Source: Pseudomonas sp. 6D_7.1_Bac1 (GTDB lineage: Bacteria; Pseudomonadota; Gammaproteobacteria; Pseudomonadales; Pseudomonadaceae). Taken from it: a stretch of DNA of 64,000 bases. This document shows, piece after piece, positions 1-9,097 of the stretch. Both the position numbers and the translations under genes were made by a program. Under the pieces are notes generated by a model. That model searched no databases. It worked only from the letters and a program-made list of their open reading frames with translations, and was not told where the DNA came from. Location of the stretch: positions 62,001-126,000 of the forward strand of contig NZ_JANLNW010000023.1 in assembly GCF_025465945.1 (NCBI RefSeq), written 5' to 3'. Numbering within the stretch: the stretch's first letter is position 1; the number at the start of each line of letters is the position of its first letter.

Positions 1-410
1 CAGCCTTGCAAATCAATGCCCGTGAAAGCGTGGCCATGCTCGCCCGACAATTGGGGATTGCGCGCACCACGGTGACCTCACGCCTGGCGCGGCTGGAAAA
101 GGCACGGGTGATTACCGGTTATGGAGTAAGGCTCGGGCAACGGGTGGTCGATGGTGGTTTGCAGGCGTATGTCGGGATCACCGTGCAACCGCGTTCCGGC
201 AAGGAAGTACTGCGTCGGCTCAGCGCCATGGCGCAGGTCCAGCAGTTGTGTGCGGTCAGTGGCGAATTCGATTACGTGGCGTGGCTGCGTACCGATTCAC
301 CGGAACAGCTCGACCAGTTGCTCGACCAGATCGGCAGCGTCGACGGCGTAGAAAAGACCACCACCTCGATCATCCTCAGCAGCAAGATTGATCGCGGCCA
401 GCCAGTTTGA
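1..410 (+). CDS. Lrp/AsnC-family transcriptional regulator (5' end cut by window)
   Basis: The reading frame is already open at base 3, so the true start lies before the window. The visible part has the end of an AsnC-type winged helix-turn-helix (SVAMLARQLGIARTTVTSRL) followed by a RAM/AsnC ligand-binding domain (about residues 50-125, with the GEFDY strand). Full family members have about 150 residues, so little is missing. It reads toward davB, 140 bp downstream. In P. putida an Lrp-type gene holds the same place beside davBA, so it may control lysine catabolism in response to an amino acid. That role is inferred from position only. Confidence 0.9.
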   Translation, partial: ALQINARESVAMLARQLGIARTTVTSRLARLEKARVITGYGVRLGQRVVDGGLQAYVGITVQPRSGKEVLRRLSAMAQVQQLCAVSGEFDYVAWLRTDSPEQLDQLLDQIGSVDGVEKTTTSIILSSKIDRGQPV

Positions 411-550
411 TCAACTCCCTCGTCATATCGCATCAATAACATGCAAAACGACGACACATTGCGTCTTATTAACGTGCGCTACGCTCCCTAGAATGGCGGC
501 AGTCTTTTCCTATACTCAGCACCGAGTGCGAGTCGCCAGCAAGGTCAGCC

Positions 551-2233
551 ATGAACAAGAACAATCGCCATCCTGCAGACGGTAAAAAACCAGTCACCAT
601 CTTCGGCCCGGACTTCCCATTCGCCTTTGACGACTGGATCGAACACCCGGCCGGCCTGGGCAGCATTCCTGCGCACAACCACGGTGCGGAAGTGGCGATT
701 GTCGGCGCCGGTATCGCAGGCCTGGTGGCCGCTTACGAACTGATGAAGCTGGGCCTGAAACCAGTTGTCTACGAAGCCTCGAAAATGGGCGGCCGCTTGC
801 GCTCCCAGGCCTTCGAAGGCGCCGAAGGGATCATCGCCGAGTTGGGTGGCATGCGCTTCCCGGTATCGTCCACCGCCTTCTATCACTATGTCGACAAGCT
901 CGGCCTTGAGACCAAGCCCTTCCCCAACCCGCTGACCCCTGCTTCCGGCAGCACGGTCATTGATCTGGAAGGCCAGACCCATTACGCACAGAAACTCGCC
1001 GACCTTCCTGCACTGTTCCAGGAAGTCGCCGACGCCTGGGCGGATGCGCTCGAAGACGGCTCGCGCTTTGGCGAGATCCAGCAAGCGATCCGAGATCGCG
1101 ACGTGCAGCGTCTCAAAGAGCTGTGGAACACCCTCGTTCCGCTGTGGGATGACCGGACGTTCTACGACTTTGTCGCCACCTCCAAAGCCTTTGCCAAGCT
1201 GTCGTTCCATCACCGCGAAGTGTTTGGTCAGGTCGGTTTCGGCACCGGTGGCTGGGATTCGGACTTCCCGAACTCGATGCTGGAAATCTTCCGAGTGGTG
1301 ATGACCAACTGCGACGATCACCAGCACCTGGTGGTCGGTGGCGTGGAACAGGTGCCTCTGGGCATCTGGCGCCATGTGCCGGAGCGCTGCGCTCACTGGC
1401 CGCAAGGCACCAGCCTGAGCTCGCTGCACAACGGTGCGCCGCGCACCGGGGTCAAACGCATCTCGCACGCCGCCGATGGCCGCTTCAGCGTGACCGATAA
1501 CTGGGGTGACACTCGCGAATACGCCGCCGTGCTGACCACCTGCCAGAGCTGGCTGCTGACCACGCAGATCGAGTGCGAAGAATCGCTGTTCTCGCAAAAA
1601 ATGTGGATGGCCCTGGACCGCACCCGCTACATGCAATCGTCGAAAACCTTCGTGATGGTCGACCGGCCGTTCTGGAAGGACAAAGACCCGGAAACCGGTC
1701 GCGACCTGATGAGCATGACCCTCACCGATCGCCTGACGCGTGGCACGTACCTTTTTGATAACGGCGACGACAAGCCAGGAGTGATTTGCCTGTCGTACTC
1801 GTGGATGAGCGATGCGCTGAAAATGCTTCCGCAACCGATCGAAAAGCGCGTGAAGCTGGCGCTGGATGCCCTGAAAAAGATCTATCCGAAAGTCGACATC
1901 GCCGCACGCATCATCGGCGATCCGATCACCGTTTCCTGGGAAGCCGACCCGCATTTCCTCGGTGCGTTCAAGGGCGCGCTGCCCGGCCACTATCGCTACA
2001 ACCAGCGGATGTATGCGCACTTCATGCAGCAAGACATGCCCGCTGAACAGCGTGGGATTTTTATCGCTGGCGACGACGTTTCGTGGACGCCGGCCTGGGT
2101 CGAAGGCGCGGTACAGACCTCGCTCAACGCCGTATGGGGCATCATGAATCACTTCGGCGGCGAAACCCACGCCGAAAACCCTGGCCCGGGCGATGTGTTC
2201 CATGAAATCGGCCCGATTGCCCTGCCCGAGTAA
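551..2233 (+). CDS. davB: lysine 2-monooxygenase (DavB)
   Basis: This is an FAD-dependent amine oxidase-fold monooxygenase of 560 aa. It converts L-lysine to 5-aminopentanamide with CO2 release, the first step of the delta-aminovalerate route. A Rossmann dinucleotide motif GAGIAG sits at residues 52-57 and continues into the usual betaalphabeta fold; a C-terminal FAD-contact segment (GDDVSWTPAWVEGAVQ) is present. Length and sequence closely match DavB of P. putida as I remember it. The alternative, tryptophan 2-monooxygenase, belongs to the same family but is less likely because davA follows 12 bp downstream. The ATG is preceded by a modest AAGG ribosome site. Confidence 0.93.
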   Translation: MNKNNRHPADGKKPVTIFGPDFPFAFDDWIEHPAGLGSIPAHNHGAEVAIVGAGIAGLVAAYELMKLGLKPVVYEASKMGGRLRSQAFEGAEGIIAELGGMRFPVSSTAFYHYVDKLGLETKPFPNPLTPASGSTVIDLEGQTHYAQKLADLPALFQEVADAWADALEDGSRFGEIQQAIRDRDVQRLKELWNTLVPLWDDRTFYDFVATSKAFAKLSFHHREVFGQVGFGTGGWDSDFPNSMLEIFRVVMTNCDDHQHLVVGGVEQVPLGIWRHVPERCAHWPQGTSLSSLHNGAPRTGVKRISHAADGRFSVTDNWGDTREYAAVLTTCQSWLLTTQIECEESLFSQKMWMALDRTRYMQSSKTFVMVDRPFWKDKDPETGRDLMSMTLTDRLTRGTYLFDNGDDKPGVICLSYSWMSDALKMLPQPIEKRVKLALDALKKIYPKVDIAARIIGDPITVSWEADPHFLGAFKGALPGHYRYNQRMYAHFMQQDMPAEQRGIFIAGDDVSWTPAWVEGAVQTSLNAVWGIMNHFGGETHAENPGPGDVFHEIGPIALPE

Positions 2234-2245
2234 GAGGAGTCTGAA

Positions 2246-3040
2246 ATGCGCGTAGCCCTCTACCAATGCCCGCCGCTGCCGCTCGACGTTGCTGGCAACC
2301 TGCAACGCCTGCAAAAGCTTGCAACAGAAGCCAAGGACGCCAACTTGTTGGTGTTCCCGGAGATGTTCCTGACTGGCTACAACATCGGTGCCGAGGCGGT
2401 TGGGGCATTGGCGGAGGCACAAGACGGCGCATCGGCGCAGTACATCGCGAGCATCGCCAAGTCCTGCGGCATTGCCATTGTGTATGGCTACCCGGAACGC
2501 GCCGAGGACGGGCAGATCTACAACGCCGTGCAGTTGATCGACAGCCATGGCCAGCGCCTGGCCAACTACCGCAAGACTCACTTGTTCGGCGAACTCGATC
2601 ATTCGATGTTCAGCGTCGGCCCGGATGAGTTTCCGCTGGTGGAGCTGAACGGCTGGAAGCTCGGCTTTTTGATCTGCTACGACCTGGAGTTCCCGGAAAA
2701 CGCTCGACGCTTGGCGCTGGCCGGTGCCGAGCTGATTCTGGTGCCGACGGCGAACATGATTCCCTACGACTTCATTGCCGATGTCACCGTGCGCTCGCGG
2801 GCCTTCGAGAACCAATGTTATGTGGCTTACGCCAACTACTGCGGACACGAGGGTGAGATCCATTACTGTGGTCAGAGCAGCATCGCCGCGCCGGATGGCA
2901 GTCGCATCGCCCAGGCCGGTCTGGATGAAGCGCTGATCATTGGCACGCTGGATCGGCAGTTGATGCTCGATTCACGTGCGGCCAATCGCTACTTTCTCGA
3001 TCGTCGGCCAGAGCTCTACGGCGAGCTGAACAAGCGCTGA
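2246..3040 (+). CDS. davA: delta-aminovaleramidase, nitrilase superfamily (DavA)
   Basis: A 264-aa cytosolic carbon-nitrogen hydrolase that turns 5-aminopentanamide into 5-aminovalerate. The nitrilase catalytic triad is complete: E39 in FPEMF, K110 in YRKTH and C144 in LICYD. A GAGGAG ribosome site lies just before the ATG, and the gene starts 12 bp after davB, so the two are almost certainly co-transcribed. The product then goes to glutarate through davT and davD, which are not in this window. Assignment as DavA rather than another amidase rests on the pairing with davB. Confidence 0.92.
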   Translation: MRVALYQCPPLPLDVAGNLQRLQKLATEAKDANLLVFPEMFLTGYNIGAEAVGALAEAQDGASAQYIASIAKSCGIAIVYGYPERAEDGQIYNAVQLIDSHGQRLANYRKTHLFGELDHSMFSVGPDEFPLVELNGWKLGFLICYDLEFPENARRLALAGAELILVPTANMIPYDFIADVTVRSRAFENQCYVAYANYCGHEGEIHYCGQSSIAAPDGSRIAQAGLDEALIIGTLDRQLMLDSRAANRYFLDRRPELYGELNKR

Positions 3041-3088
3041 CCCACCGTTTTCGCTAGCATGAGCGCTTCTCAAGTAGCGGAAGTGCTC

Positions 3089-5569
3089 ATGCCTGCGCCG
3101 ACCCATCTTCTCCCTCATACCGAAACCCTGGCCAACGGCCTGCGGATTTCGCTTCGTCATGCGCCCGGTTTGAAACGCTGCGCCGCTGCTTTACGGGTTG
3201 CCGCCGGCAGCCATGACGCACCGTTAGCCTGGCCTGGGTTGGCGCATTTTCTTGAGCATCTGTTGTTTCTCGGCACCGAACGCTTTCCTGCAGACGATGG
3301 GTTGATGGCCTACGTGCAACGTCATGGCGGGCAACTGAACGCGAGTACCCGCGAGCGCACCACTGACTTCTTCTTTGAGTTACCGCCTCAGGCTTTCGCC
3401 GGCGGGCTTGAGCGCTTGTGCGACATGCTCGGCCACCCGTATCTGAGTCCGGACGATCAGTTGCGCGAACGCGAAGTACTGGAAGCGGAGTTTATTGCCT
3501 GGTCTCAGGATGCTGAGGCGCAGCGACACGTCGCATCATTCAACGGGCTCTCACCAGATCATCCTTTGCGCGGTTTCCACGCCGGCAATCGCGACAGCCT
3601 GGCCGTGCAGCAGCCTGAGTTTCAACAGGCGCTGAACACCTTCTATCAGCACTTCTACCAGACTGGCCAAATGACCTTGAGCCTTGCCGGCCCGCAGTCG
3701 GTGGATGAGCTGCGGAGCATGGCGCAGCACTTTAGCAACGACTTCAGGGTCGGTGAGCCGCACGCGCAAAGCGCCCCGCCCGCATTGATGGCGACCGCAA
3801 ACGGCAGTTATCAACAGGCTGACGAACGCCGGCTGAACCTGCTGTTTACGTTTGAAGATTTGCCGGACTCGTCCCGCGAAGCGCTGGATTTTCTCTGCAC
3901 CTGGCTGAATGCTTCGAAGCCCGGAGGCTTGTTTGCCGAGTTACGCCAGCGCCAATTGATCGATAGCCTGATTGCTGCGCCGTTGTACCAATTCGCCGGG
4001 CAAGCGCTGTTGCAGGTCGAATTCAAACTGAGCGCCGGGGACACGCAGCCCGAGGCTATACGCGGATTGCTCAACGACTGGCTGCACTTCTTCGCCCAAC
4101 AGGCCGATTGGTCTGAATTACGCGAAGAACATGCCCTGTTGCAGCAGCGAAAACGTCAGACCAGCAACGCACTGGCCCTGGCGCAACTGGACAATGAACA
4201 GTTGGAAGCAAGGTTGTCAGACTCGGGCGCTACTGCCCTCAAGACGATCTTGCAGCACATGAACCCAACGCCTGTGGACAACCTTACCATTGACTGGCAG
4301 CTGCCACCGACCAATCCATTCCTGCGCAGTGCTGACGAACCAGCGCCAGCCGGGCTGATTCGCGGGCAAACCAGCGCTCACCGTGGCTTGCGCACGTTCG
4401 CCCAGGATCGCACACGCGGTCGCCGTGAACGTTCATCCATGCAGTTCAGCCCCGCACTGGCGGATACCAGTGGCGAAGCGATGATGTGCCTGCGCTGGCG
4501 CCTCAACTCGACTGCGTCGACCAACGTCCAGCCGACACTCGCCCGCAGCCTGCAAAGCCTGTGCGACGACGCGCGTCAGGCCGGTGTCGAGCTGTCCTTC
4601 AGCGAAACGGGCAACCAATGGCTGCTTAAGATGAGCGGATGGCATGAGCCGATGCCGGCGATTCTCGAACAGGCGCTGCAGTGCCTGACGAGCCCCACCG
4701 CCGATGCCTGGCTCAACACCGATTCACCTGAGGCCCTGATTGCGATTCGGCAATTGCTCAAGGCGTTGCCGGTACATTGCCTGGGACAGGATTCGTACTC
4801 GCCATCGCCGCCGAGCAGCGCTGATGACCTGCAACAAACCTGGGCCGGCACGCGCTGGGATGGGCTGGCCGCAGGTCTGCCGGCAACCGCTCAAACCGCA
4901 ATCACCCGTGCCTTGAGCCGAGCGCCCGGCATCCCCGACAGCGAGATGACAGCGCCGCTGTCTATTGCCGGTCAACGTCTCTGGTCTGAGCTGCCCGGCG
5001 CAGGCAACGAACACGCATTGCTGCTGTTTTGCCCTACATCCACTCAAGAACTGGCTGACGAGGCCGCATGGCGAATGCTCGCCCATGTCAGCCAAACCCC
5101 CTTCTACCAACGCCTGCGGGTCGAACTGCAATTGGGCTACGCGGTGTTCAGTGGCGTCCGACAAATCAACGGGCAAACCGGCTTGCTGTTCGGCGTGCAA
5201 TCGCCGAAGACGTCGGAGAAAGAACTGCTCGATCACGTGGAATGCTTCCTCAAGCAACTGCCTGAGCTGATATCGAAGCTCGATGATGAAGCGTTGATCA
5301 ATCAGCAACAGGTCCTGGCCGAACAACTCGACGGCAATGCACTACCACTTGCCCAGGCCTTTGAACTGCTGTGGCAGGGCAAACTGGGCGGCCGTTCGTC
5401 GGACTACCTGCTTCAGTTGCAACAGGCCGTGTTGCAACTGGACCGCACCGCTTTGCTCGACGCGGCAAGACGGTTGATTCATGCAGAAGGCGGCCGCAGA
5501 TGTCTGGCAAGCGCTGCCTGCCCGGATGGCACCTGGCAACCAACCACCCGATCATTACCGGGGCTGTAA
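3089..5569 (+). CDS. pqqF: pyrroloquinoline quinone biosynthesis peptidase PqqF (M16 family)
   Basis: A zinc metallopeptidase of 826 aa, thought to cut the PqqA peptide during PQQ synthesis. The inverted zinc motif HFLEH is at residues 53-57 and a downstream glutamate (EAEFIAW) can be the third ligand. As in other M16 proteins, the C-terminal half is a catalytically dead repeat. I prefer the ATG at 3089, because GCGGAAG sits 5 nt before it and the protein then begins like other Pseudomonas PqqF proteins. An upstream in-frame ATG at 3059 has no ribosome site and would add 10 residues. pqqA follows 126 bp later. Confidence 0.92.
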   Translation: MPAPTHLLPHTETLANGLRISLRHAPGLKRCAAALRVAAGSHDAPLAWPGLAHFLEHLLFLGTERFPADDGLMAYVQRHGGQLNASTRERTTDFFFELPPQAFAGGLERLCDMLGHPYLSPDDQLREREVLEAEFIAWSQDAEAQRHVASFNGLSPDHPLRGFHAGNRDSLAVQQPEFQQALNTFYQHFYQTGQMTLSLAGPQSVDELRSMAQHFSNDFRVGEPHAQSAPPALMATANGSYQQADERRLNLLFTFEDLPDSSREALDFLCTWLNASKPGGLFAELRQRQLIDSLIAAPLYQFAGQALLQVEFKLSAGDTQPEAIRGLLNDWLHFFAQQADWSELREEHALLQQRKRQTSNALALAQLDNEQLEARLSDSGATALKTILQHMNPTPVDNLTIDWQLPPTNPFLRSADEPAPAGLIRGQTSAHRGLRTFAQDRTRGRRERSSMQFSPALADTSGEAMMCLRWRLNSTASTNVQPTLARSLQSLCDDARQAGVELSFSETGNQWLLKMSGWHEPMPAILEQALQCLTSPTADAWLNTDSPEALIAIRQLLKALPVHCLGQDSYSPSPPSSADDLQQTWAGTRWDGLAAGLPATAQTAITRALSRAPGIPDSEMTAPLSIAGQRLWSELPGAGNEHALLLFCPTSTQELADEAAWRMLAHVSQTPFYQRLRVELQLGYAVFSGVRQINGQTGLLFGVQSPKTSEKELLDHVECFLKQLPELISKLDDEALINQQQVLAEQLDGNALPLAQAFELLWQGKLGGRSSDYLLQLQQAVLQLDRTALLDAARRLIHAEGGRRCLASAACPDGTWQPTTRSLPGL

Positions 5570-5661
5570 TGGGCTTTCTTCAATAGATGTCTCCAATTTG
5601 CGGAAACGTTTCAGTAACATAGCCCGCCAAGCATCTGAACATCTCCTGCTGGAGGTGGACT

Positions 5662-5742
5662 ATGTGTATAGCGCCCAATCTGAAGGAGCATTTTTATGAC
5701 CTGGTCCAAACCTGCTTACACCGACCTGCGTATCGGCTTTGA
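5662..5742 (+). CDS. possible 26-codon leader ORF overlapping pqqA
   Basis: A short ORF begins with ATG at 5662. It has a near-ideal ribosome site, GGAGGT at 5651-5656, 5 nt upstream. It runs through the pqqA ribosome site and start in another frame and stops at 5742, inside pqqA. The predicted peptide begins MCIAPNLKEHFYDL. It could couple or modulate pqqA translation, or be chance. No peptide family is recognised. Confidence 0.3.
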   Translation: MCIAPNLKEHFYDLVQTCLHRPAYRL

Positions 5743-5770
5743 AGTCACCATGTACTTCGCCAGCCGTTGA
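5696..5770 (+). CDS. pqqA: PQQ precursor peptide PqqA
   Basis: A 24-residue ribosomal precursor peptide, MTWSKPAYTDLRIGFEVTMY followed by FASR. Glu16 and Tyr20 in the invariant E-V-T-M-Y motif are the residues that PqqE cross-links and that become the PQQ skeleton. A GAAGGAG ribosome site at 5682-5688 precedes the ATG. The gene is far below usual ORF cut-offs and is easily missed. It sits between pqqF and pqqB, followed by a terminator-like hairpin. Such a hairpin fits the usual excess of pqqA transcript over the downstream genes. Confidence 0.97.
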   Translation: MTWSKPAYTDLRIGFEVTMYFASR

Positions 5771-5798
5771 TTCTGCCTTTGGGTAGAACCTGCAGTAC

Positions 5799-5831
5799 AA
5801 CGCCTCGGCCTGTCCGGGGCGTTTTTATTTT
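5799..5831 (+). terminator. hairpin between pqqA and pqqB
   Basis: AACGCCTCGG and CCGGGGCGTT form a 10-bp stem with one G-T pair and a 5-nt loop, followed by a T-rich tract (TTTTTATTTTT). This is an intrinsic terminator or attenuator. Partial read-through would let pqqB onward be made at lower level than pqqA. Confidence 0.8.
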
Positions 5832-5855
5832 TAGCGTTGAAGTGATGGAGCAGCC

Positions 5856-6767
5856 ATGTTTGTCCAGATTCTAGGTTCCGCCGCCGGCGGTGGTTTTCCG
5901 CAGTGGAACTGCAACTGCGTGAACTGCGCAGGTTTTCGCGACGGCAGTCTGCGGGCCGAGGCGCGGACCCAGTCATCTATCGCGATTTCCGATGACGGCG
6001 TGAGCTGGGTGCTGTGCAACGCCTCGCCGGACATTCGTGCTCAGCTCCAGAACTTCGCCCCGATGCAGCCGGGACGCGCTCTGCGTGATACCGGCATCAG
6101 CGCGATCATCCTGATGGACAGCCAGATCGACCACACCACCGGCCTGCTGAGCCTGCGCGAAGGTTGCCCGCATCAGGTCTGGTGCACCGACATGGTTCAT
6201 GAAGACCTGAGCACCGGCTTCCCGCTATTCACCATGCTCACCCACTGGAACGGCGGATTGAACTGGAACCGCATCGAGCTCGACCAGAGCTTCAGCGTCC
6301 CGGCCTGCCCGAATCTGCGCTTTACGCCATTGCCATTGCGCAGCGCGGCACCGCCCTATTCGCCACACCGCTTCGACCCGCATCCGGGCGATAACATCGG
6401 GTTGATCGTCGAGGACCTGCGTACTGGCGGCAAATTGTTCTACGCGCCGGGTCTGGGCAAGGTCGATGCGCCGCTGCTGGAGATCATGGCGGGCAGCGAT
6501 TGCCTGCTGGTGGACGGCACGATGTGGGACGACGACGAAATGCAGCGTCGCGGAGTCGGCACCCGCACCGGCCGGGAAATGGGCCATCTGGCACAGAGCG
6601 GCCCCGGCGGCATGCTCGAAGTGCTGGAGCAGTTGCCCAGGCAGCGCAAGGTGCTGATCCACATCAACAACACCAACCCGATCCTCGATGAGGACTCAGC
6701 CGAGCGCGCCGAGCTGGTTCGGCGCAACGTTGAAGTGGCCTACGACGGCATGAGTATCGAGCTGTAA
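5856..6767 (+). CDS. pqqB: PQQ biosynthesis protein PqqB
   Basis: A 303-aa metallo-beta-lactamase-fold protein. PqqB is reported to act as a non-haem iron hydroxylase on the diamino acid made from PqqA. The N-terminus carries the family zinc-binding cysteines (C19, C21, C24 in WNCNCVNC), and [10 protein letters not shown] gives the metal-binding aspartate/histidine motif. The length is the usual ~303 aa. GGAG lies 5 nt before the ATG. It is separated from pqqC by 164 bp holding a REP pair, so pqqC may have weaker coupling to the upstream transcript. Confidence 0.96.
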   Translation: MFVQILGSAAGGGFPQWNCNCVNCAGFRDGSLRAEARTQSSIAISDDGVSWVLCNASPDIRAQLQNFAPMQPGRALRDTGISAIILMDSQIDHTTGLLSLREGCPHQVWCTDMVHEDLSTGFPLFTMLTHWNGGLNWNRIELDQSFSVPACPNLRFTPLPLRSAAPPYSPHRFDPHPGDNIGLIVEDLRTGGKLFYAPGLGKVDAPLLEIMAGSDCLLVDGTMWDDDEMQRRGVGTRTGREMGHLAQSGPGGMLEVLEQLPRQRKVLIHINNTNPILDEDSAERAELVRRNVEVAYDGMSIEL

Positions 6768-6790
6768 CAGCCGAGACCGCTGCGCGGTCT

Positions 6791-6881
6791 ATCGCGAGCA
6801 GGCTCGCTCCCACGGGGTCCGAGTCGGACCCGATTTTCTGTGGCACAGCAGGTCTACTGTGGGAGCGAGCCTGCTCGCGAT
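6791..6881. repeat. inverted REP pair (REPIN-like) between pqqB and pqqC
   Basis: Two copies of the Pseudomonas REP palindrome face each other: ATCGCGAGCAGGCTCGCTCC at 6791-6810 and its reverse complement around 6862-6881, with about 45 bp between. Each is itself a hairpin. Such doublets are mobilised in trans by RAYT transposases; none is encoded here. Confidence 0.9.
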
Positions 6882-6931
6882 GAAGCCGGCAACAGCACCA
6901 TATATCTACGGTTATTCCCCGGAGAACCGAA

Positions 6932-7684
6932 ATGACTGACACACCACTGTCCCCCGCCGAGTTCGAAGCCGCACTCAGGGCCAAGGGCACCTACTACCAC
7001 ATCTATCATCCCTATCACGTGGCGATGTACGAAGGCCGGGCGACCCGCGAGCAGATCCAGGGCTGGGTCGCCAACCGCTTCTACTATCAGGTGAACATCC
7101 CGCTCAAGGACGCTGCGATTCTGGCCAACTGCCCGGACCGGGAAATTCGCCGCGAGTGGATTCAGCGCCTGCTCGACCACGACGGCGCCCCCGGTGAGGA
7201 CGGCGGTATCGAAGCCTGGTTGCGTCTCGGCCAAGCCGTTGGCCTGGACCCGGATCAACTACGCTCCCAGGAACTGGTGTTGCCCGGCGTGCGCTTCGCC
7301 GTGGATGCCTACGTCAACTTCGCCCGCCGGGCCAACTGGCAGGAAGCCGCCAGCAGTTCGCTGACCGAACTGTTCGCGCCGCAAATCCACCAGTCGCGCC
7401 TCGACAGCTGGCCGCAGCACTACCCGTGGATCGACCCGACCGGTTACGAGTATTTCCGCACTCGTCTGGGCCAGGCGCGGCGCGATGTCGAGCACGGTCT
7501 GGCGATCACCTTGCAGCACTACACCACGTATGAAGGCCAGCAGCGCATGCTGGAAATTCTCCAGTTCAAACTGGACATCCTTTGGAGCATGCTCGATGCC
7601 ATGAGCATGGCCTATGAACTGAACCGCCCGCCTTATCACAGCGTGACCGAACAACGGGTCTGGCATAAAGGGATCGCCTTATGA
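6932..7684 (+). CDS. pqqC: pyrroloquinoline-quinone synthase PqqC
   Basis: A 250-aa cofactorless oxidase that does the last step: ring closure and eight-electron oxidation of the AHQQ intermediate to PQQ. It has the all-helical heme-oxygenase-like fold. Conserved active-site stretches are visible, such as YYHIYHPYH near residues 24-32 and [11 protein letters not shown] near residues 195-205. GGAG precedes the ATG. The stop overlaps the pqqD start by 4 bp (ATGA), which indicates translational coupling. Confidence 0.97.
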   Translation: MTDTPLSPAEFEAALRAKGTYYHIYHPYHVAMYEGRATREQIQGWVANRFYYQVNIPLKDAAILANCPDREIRREWIQRLLDHDGAPGEDGGIEAWLRLGQAVGLDPDQLRSQELVLPGVRFAVDAYVNFARRANWQEAASSSLTELFAPQIHQSRLDSWPQHYPWIDPTGYEYFRTRLGQARRDVEHGLAITLQHYTTYEGQQRMLEILQFKLDILWSMLDAMSMAYELNRPPYHSVTEQRVWHKGIAL

Positions 7685-7956
7685 GTTTCGACCGCAGCAA
7701 GACCCCGACCTGGCGTCCCGGCTACCGCTTTCAGTACGAACCGGCGCAAAAAGGTCATGTGCTGCTGTACCCGGAAGGCATGATCAAGCTCAACGAAAGT
7801 GCTGCGCTGATTGGTGGACTGATCGACGGTGAACGTAACGTCGCGGCGATCATCGAAGCGCTCGACGCGAAGTTCCCCGGTGTGCCCGAGCTCGGTGACG
7901 ACATCGAGCAATTCATGGAGGTCGCCCGTGCTCAGCACTGGATCGAACTGGGTTGA
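7681..7956 (+). CDS. pqqD: PqqA-binding chaperone PqqD
   Basis: A 91-aa peptide-recognition protein (RRE fold) that binds PqqA and presents it to the radical SAM enzyme PqqE. Typical features are the [18 protein letters not shown] strand region near residues 15-32 and the C-terminal helix ending [10 protein letters not shown]. The start overlaps the pqqC stop by 4 bp. The pqqE GTG start lies inside the last codons of pqqD, so C, D and E are translationally linked. Confidence 0.97.
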   Translation: MSFDRSKTPTWRPGYRFQYEPAQKGHVLLYPEGMIKLNESAALIGGLIDGERNVAAIIEALDAKFPGVPELGDDIEQFMEVARAQHWIELG

Positions 7957-9097
7957 CTCGCCCAGCCTGCCGCCCAAACCGGAAGTCGGCCTGCCGCTGT
8001 GGCTGCTCGCCGAGCTGACCTATCGCTGCCCGCTGCAATGCCCTTACTGCTCGAACCCGCTGGACTTTGCCGAACAAGGCAAAGAGCTCAGCACCGAGCA
8101 GTGGCTCAAGGTGTTTCGCGAGGCGCGGGAGATGGGAGCGGCGCAACTGGGCTTCTCCGGCGGCGAGCCGTTAGTGCGTCAGGATCTCGCAGAGCTGATC
8201 GCCGAGGCCCGCAAGCTGGGGTTCTATACCAACCTGATTACCTCGGGGATTGGCCTAACCGAGCAAAAAATCAGCGACTTCAAGAAGGCCGGGCTCGATC
8301 ACATCCAAATCAGTTTTCAGGCCAGCGACGAACAGGTGAACAACCTGCTGGCCGGCTCAAAAAAAGCCTTCGCCCAGAAGCTGGAAATGGCCCGCGCGGT
8401 GAAAGCCCACGGCTACCCGATGGTGCTGAACTTCGTCACCCATCGGCACAATATCGACAAGATCGACCGCATCATCGAGCTGTGTATCGCCCTGGAAGCC
8501 GACTTCGTCGAGCTTGCCACTTGTCAGTTCTACGGCTGGGCCCAGCTCAACCGCGTCGGTTTGCTACCGACCCAGGAACAATTGGTGCGCGCCGAGCGCA
8601 TCACCAACGAATACCGCGCCAAGCTCGAAGCCGAAGGTCACCCATGCAAGCTGATCTTCGTCACCCCGGATTACTACGAAGAACGCCCCAAAGCCTGCAT
8701 GAACGGCTGGGGCAGCATCTTCCTCACCGTGACCCCGGACGGCACCGCCCTTCCGTGCCACGGCGCACGGCAGATGCCGGTGCAATTTCCAAACGTACGC
8801 GATCACAGCATGCAGCACATCTGGTATGACTCGTTCGGCTTCAACCGCTTTCGCGGTTACGACTGGATGCCCGAACCGTGTCGCTCCTGCGACGAGAAAG
8901 AAAAGGACTTCGGCGGCTGCCGTTGCCAGGCGTTCATGCTCACCGGTGACGCGAGCAACGCCGACCCGGTGTGCAGCAAGTCGCAACATCACGGCGTGAT
9001 CCTCAAGGCCCGCGAAGAAGCCGAGCACGCCACCCAAACCATCAAACAGTTGGCCTTTCGCAATGAACGAAACTCACGCCTCATCGCTAAATGCTGA
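7928..9097 (+). CDS. pqqE: PqqA peptide cyclase PqqE (radical SAM)
   Basis: A 389-aa radical SAM/SPASM enzyme that forms the Glu-Tyr C-C bond in PqqA. The cluster motif CX3CX2C is at C34, C38 and C41 ([10 protein letters not shown]). A C-terminal SPASM cysteine set is visible ([27 protein letters not shown]). I chose the GTG at 7928 because GGAGGT ends 5 nt before it; no ATG in frame lies between there and the conserved [12 protein letters not shown]. The frame overlaps the pqqD 3' end by 29 bp and the next gene by 35 bp. Confidence 0.95.
   Translation: MLSTGSNWVDSPSLPPKPEVGLPLWLLAELTYRCPLQCPYCSNPLDFAEQGKELSTEQWLKVFREAREMGAAQLGFSGGEPLVRQDLAELIAEARKLGFYTNLITSGIGLTEQKISDFKKAGLDHIQISFQASDEQVNNLLAGSKKAFAQKLEMARAVKAHGYPMVLNFVTHRHNIDKIDRIIELCIALEADFVELATCQFYGWAQLNRVGLLPTQEQLVRAERITNEYRAKLEAEGHPCKLIFVTPDYYEERPKACMNGWGSIFLTVTPDGTALPCHGARQMPVQFPNVRDHSMQHIWYDSFGFNRFRGYDWMPEPCRSCDEKEKDFGGCRCQAFMLTGDASNADPVCSKSQHHGVILKAREEAEHATQTIKQLAFRNERNSRLIAKC

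Noticed and set aside
545..2863. Long minus-strand frame opposite davB and davA
   Set aside because: It spans two real genes and their gap on the other strand and shows no domain.
6791..6881. Small RNA genes at the paired palindromes
   Set aside because: The same sequences recur at many gaps and fit REP doublets; no separate promoters are seen.
7829..7927. Longer N-terminus for PqqE beginning inside pqqD
   Set aside because: The extra 33 residues are Ser/Arg-rich out-of-frame pqqD sequence. The GTG at 7928 has GGAGGT at ideal spacing.
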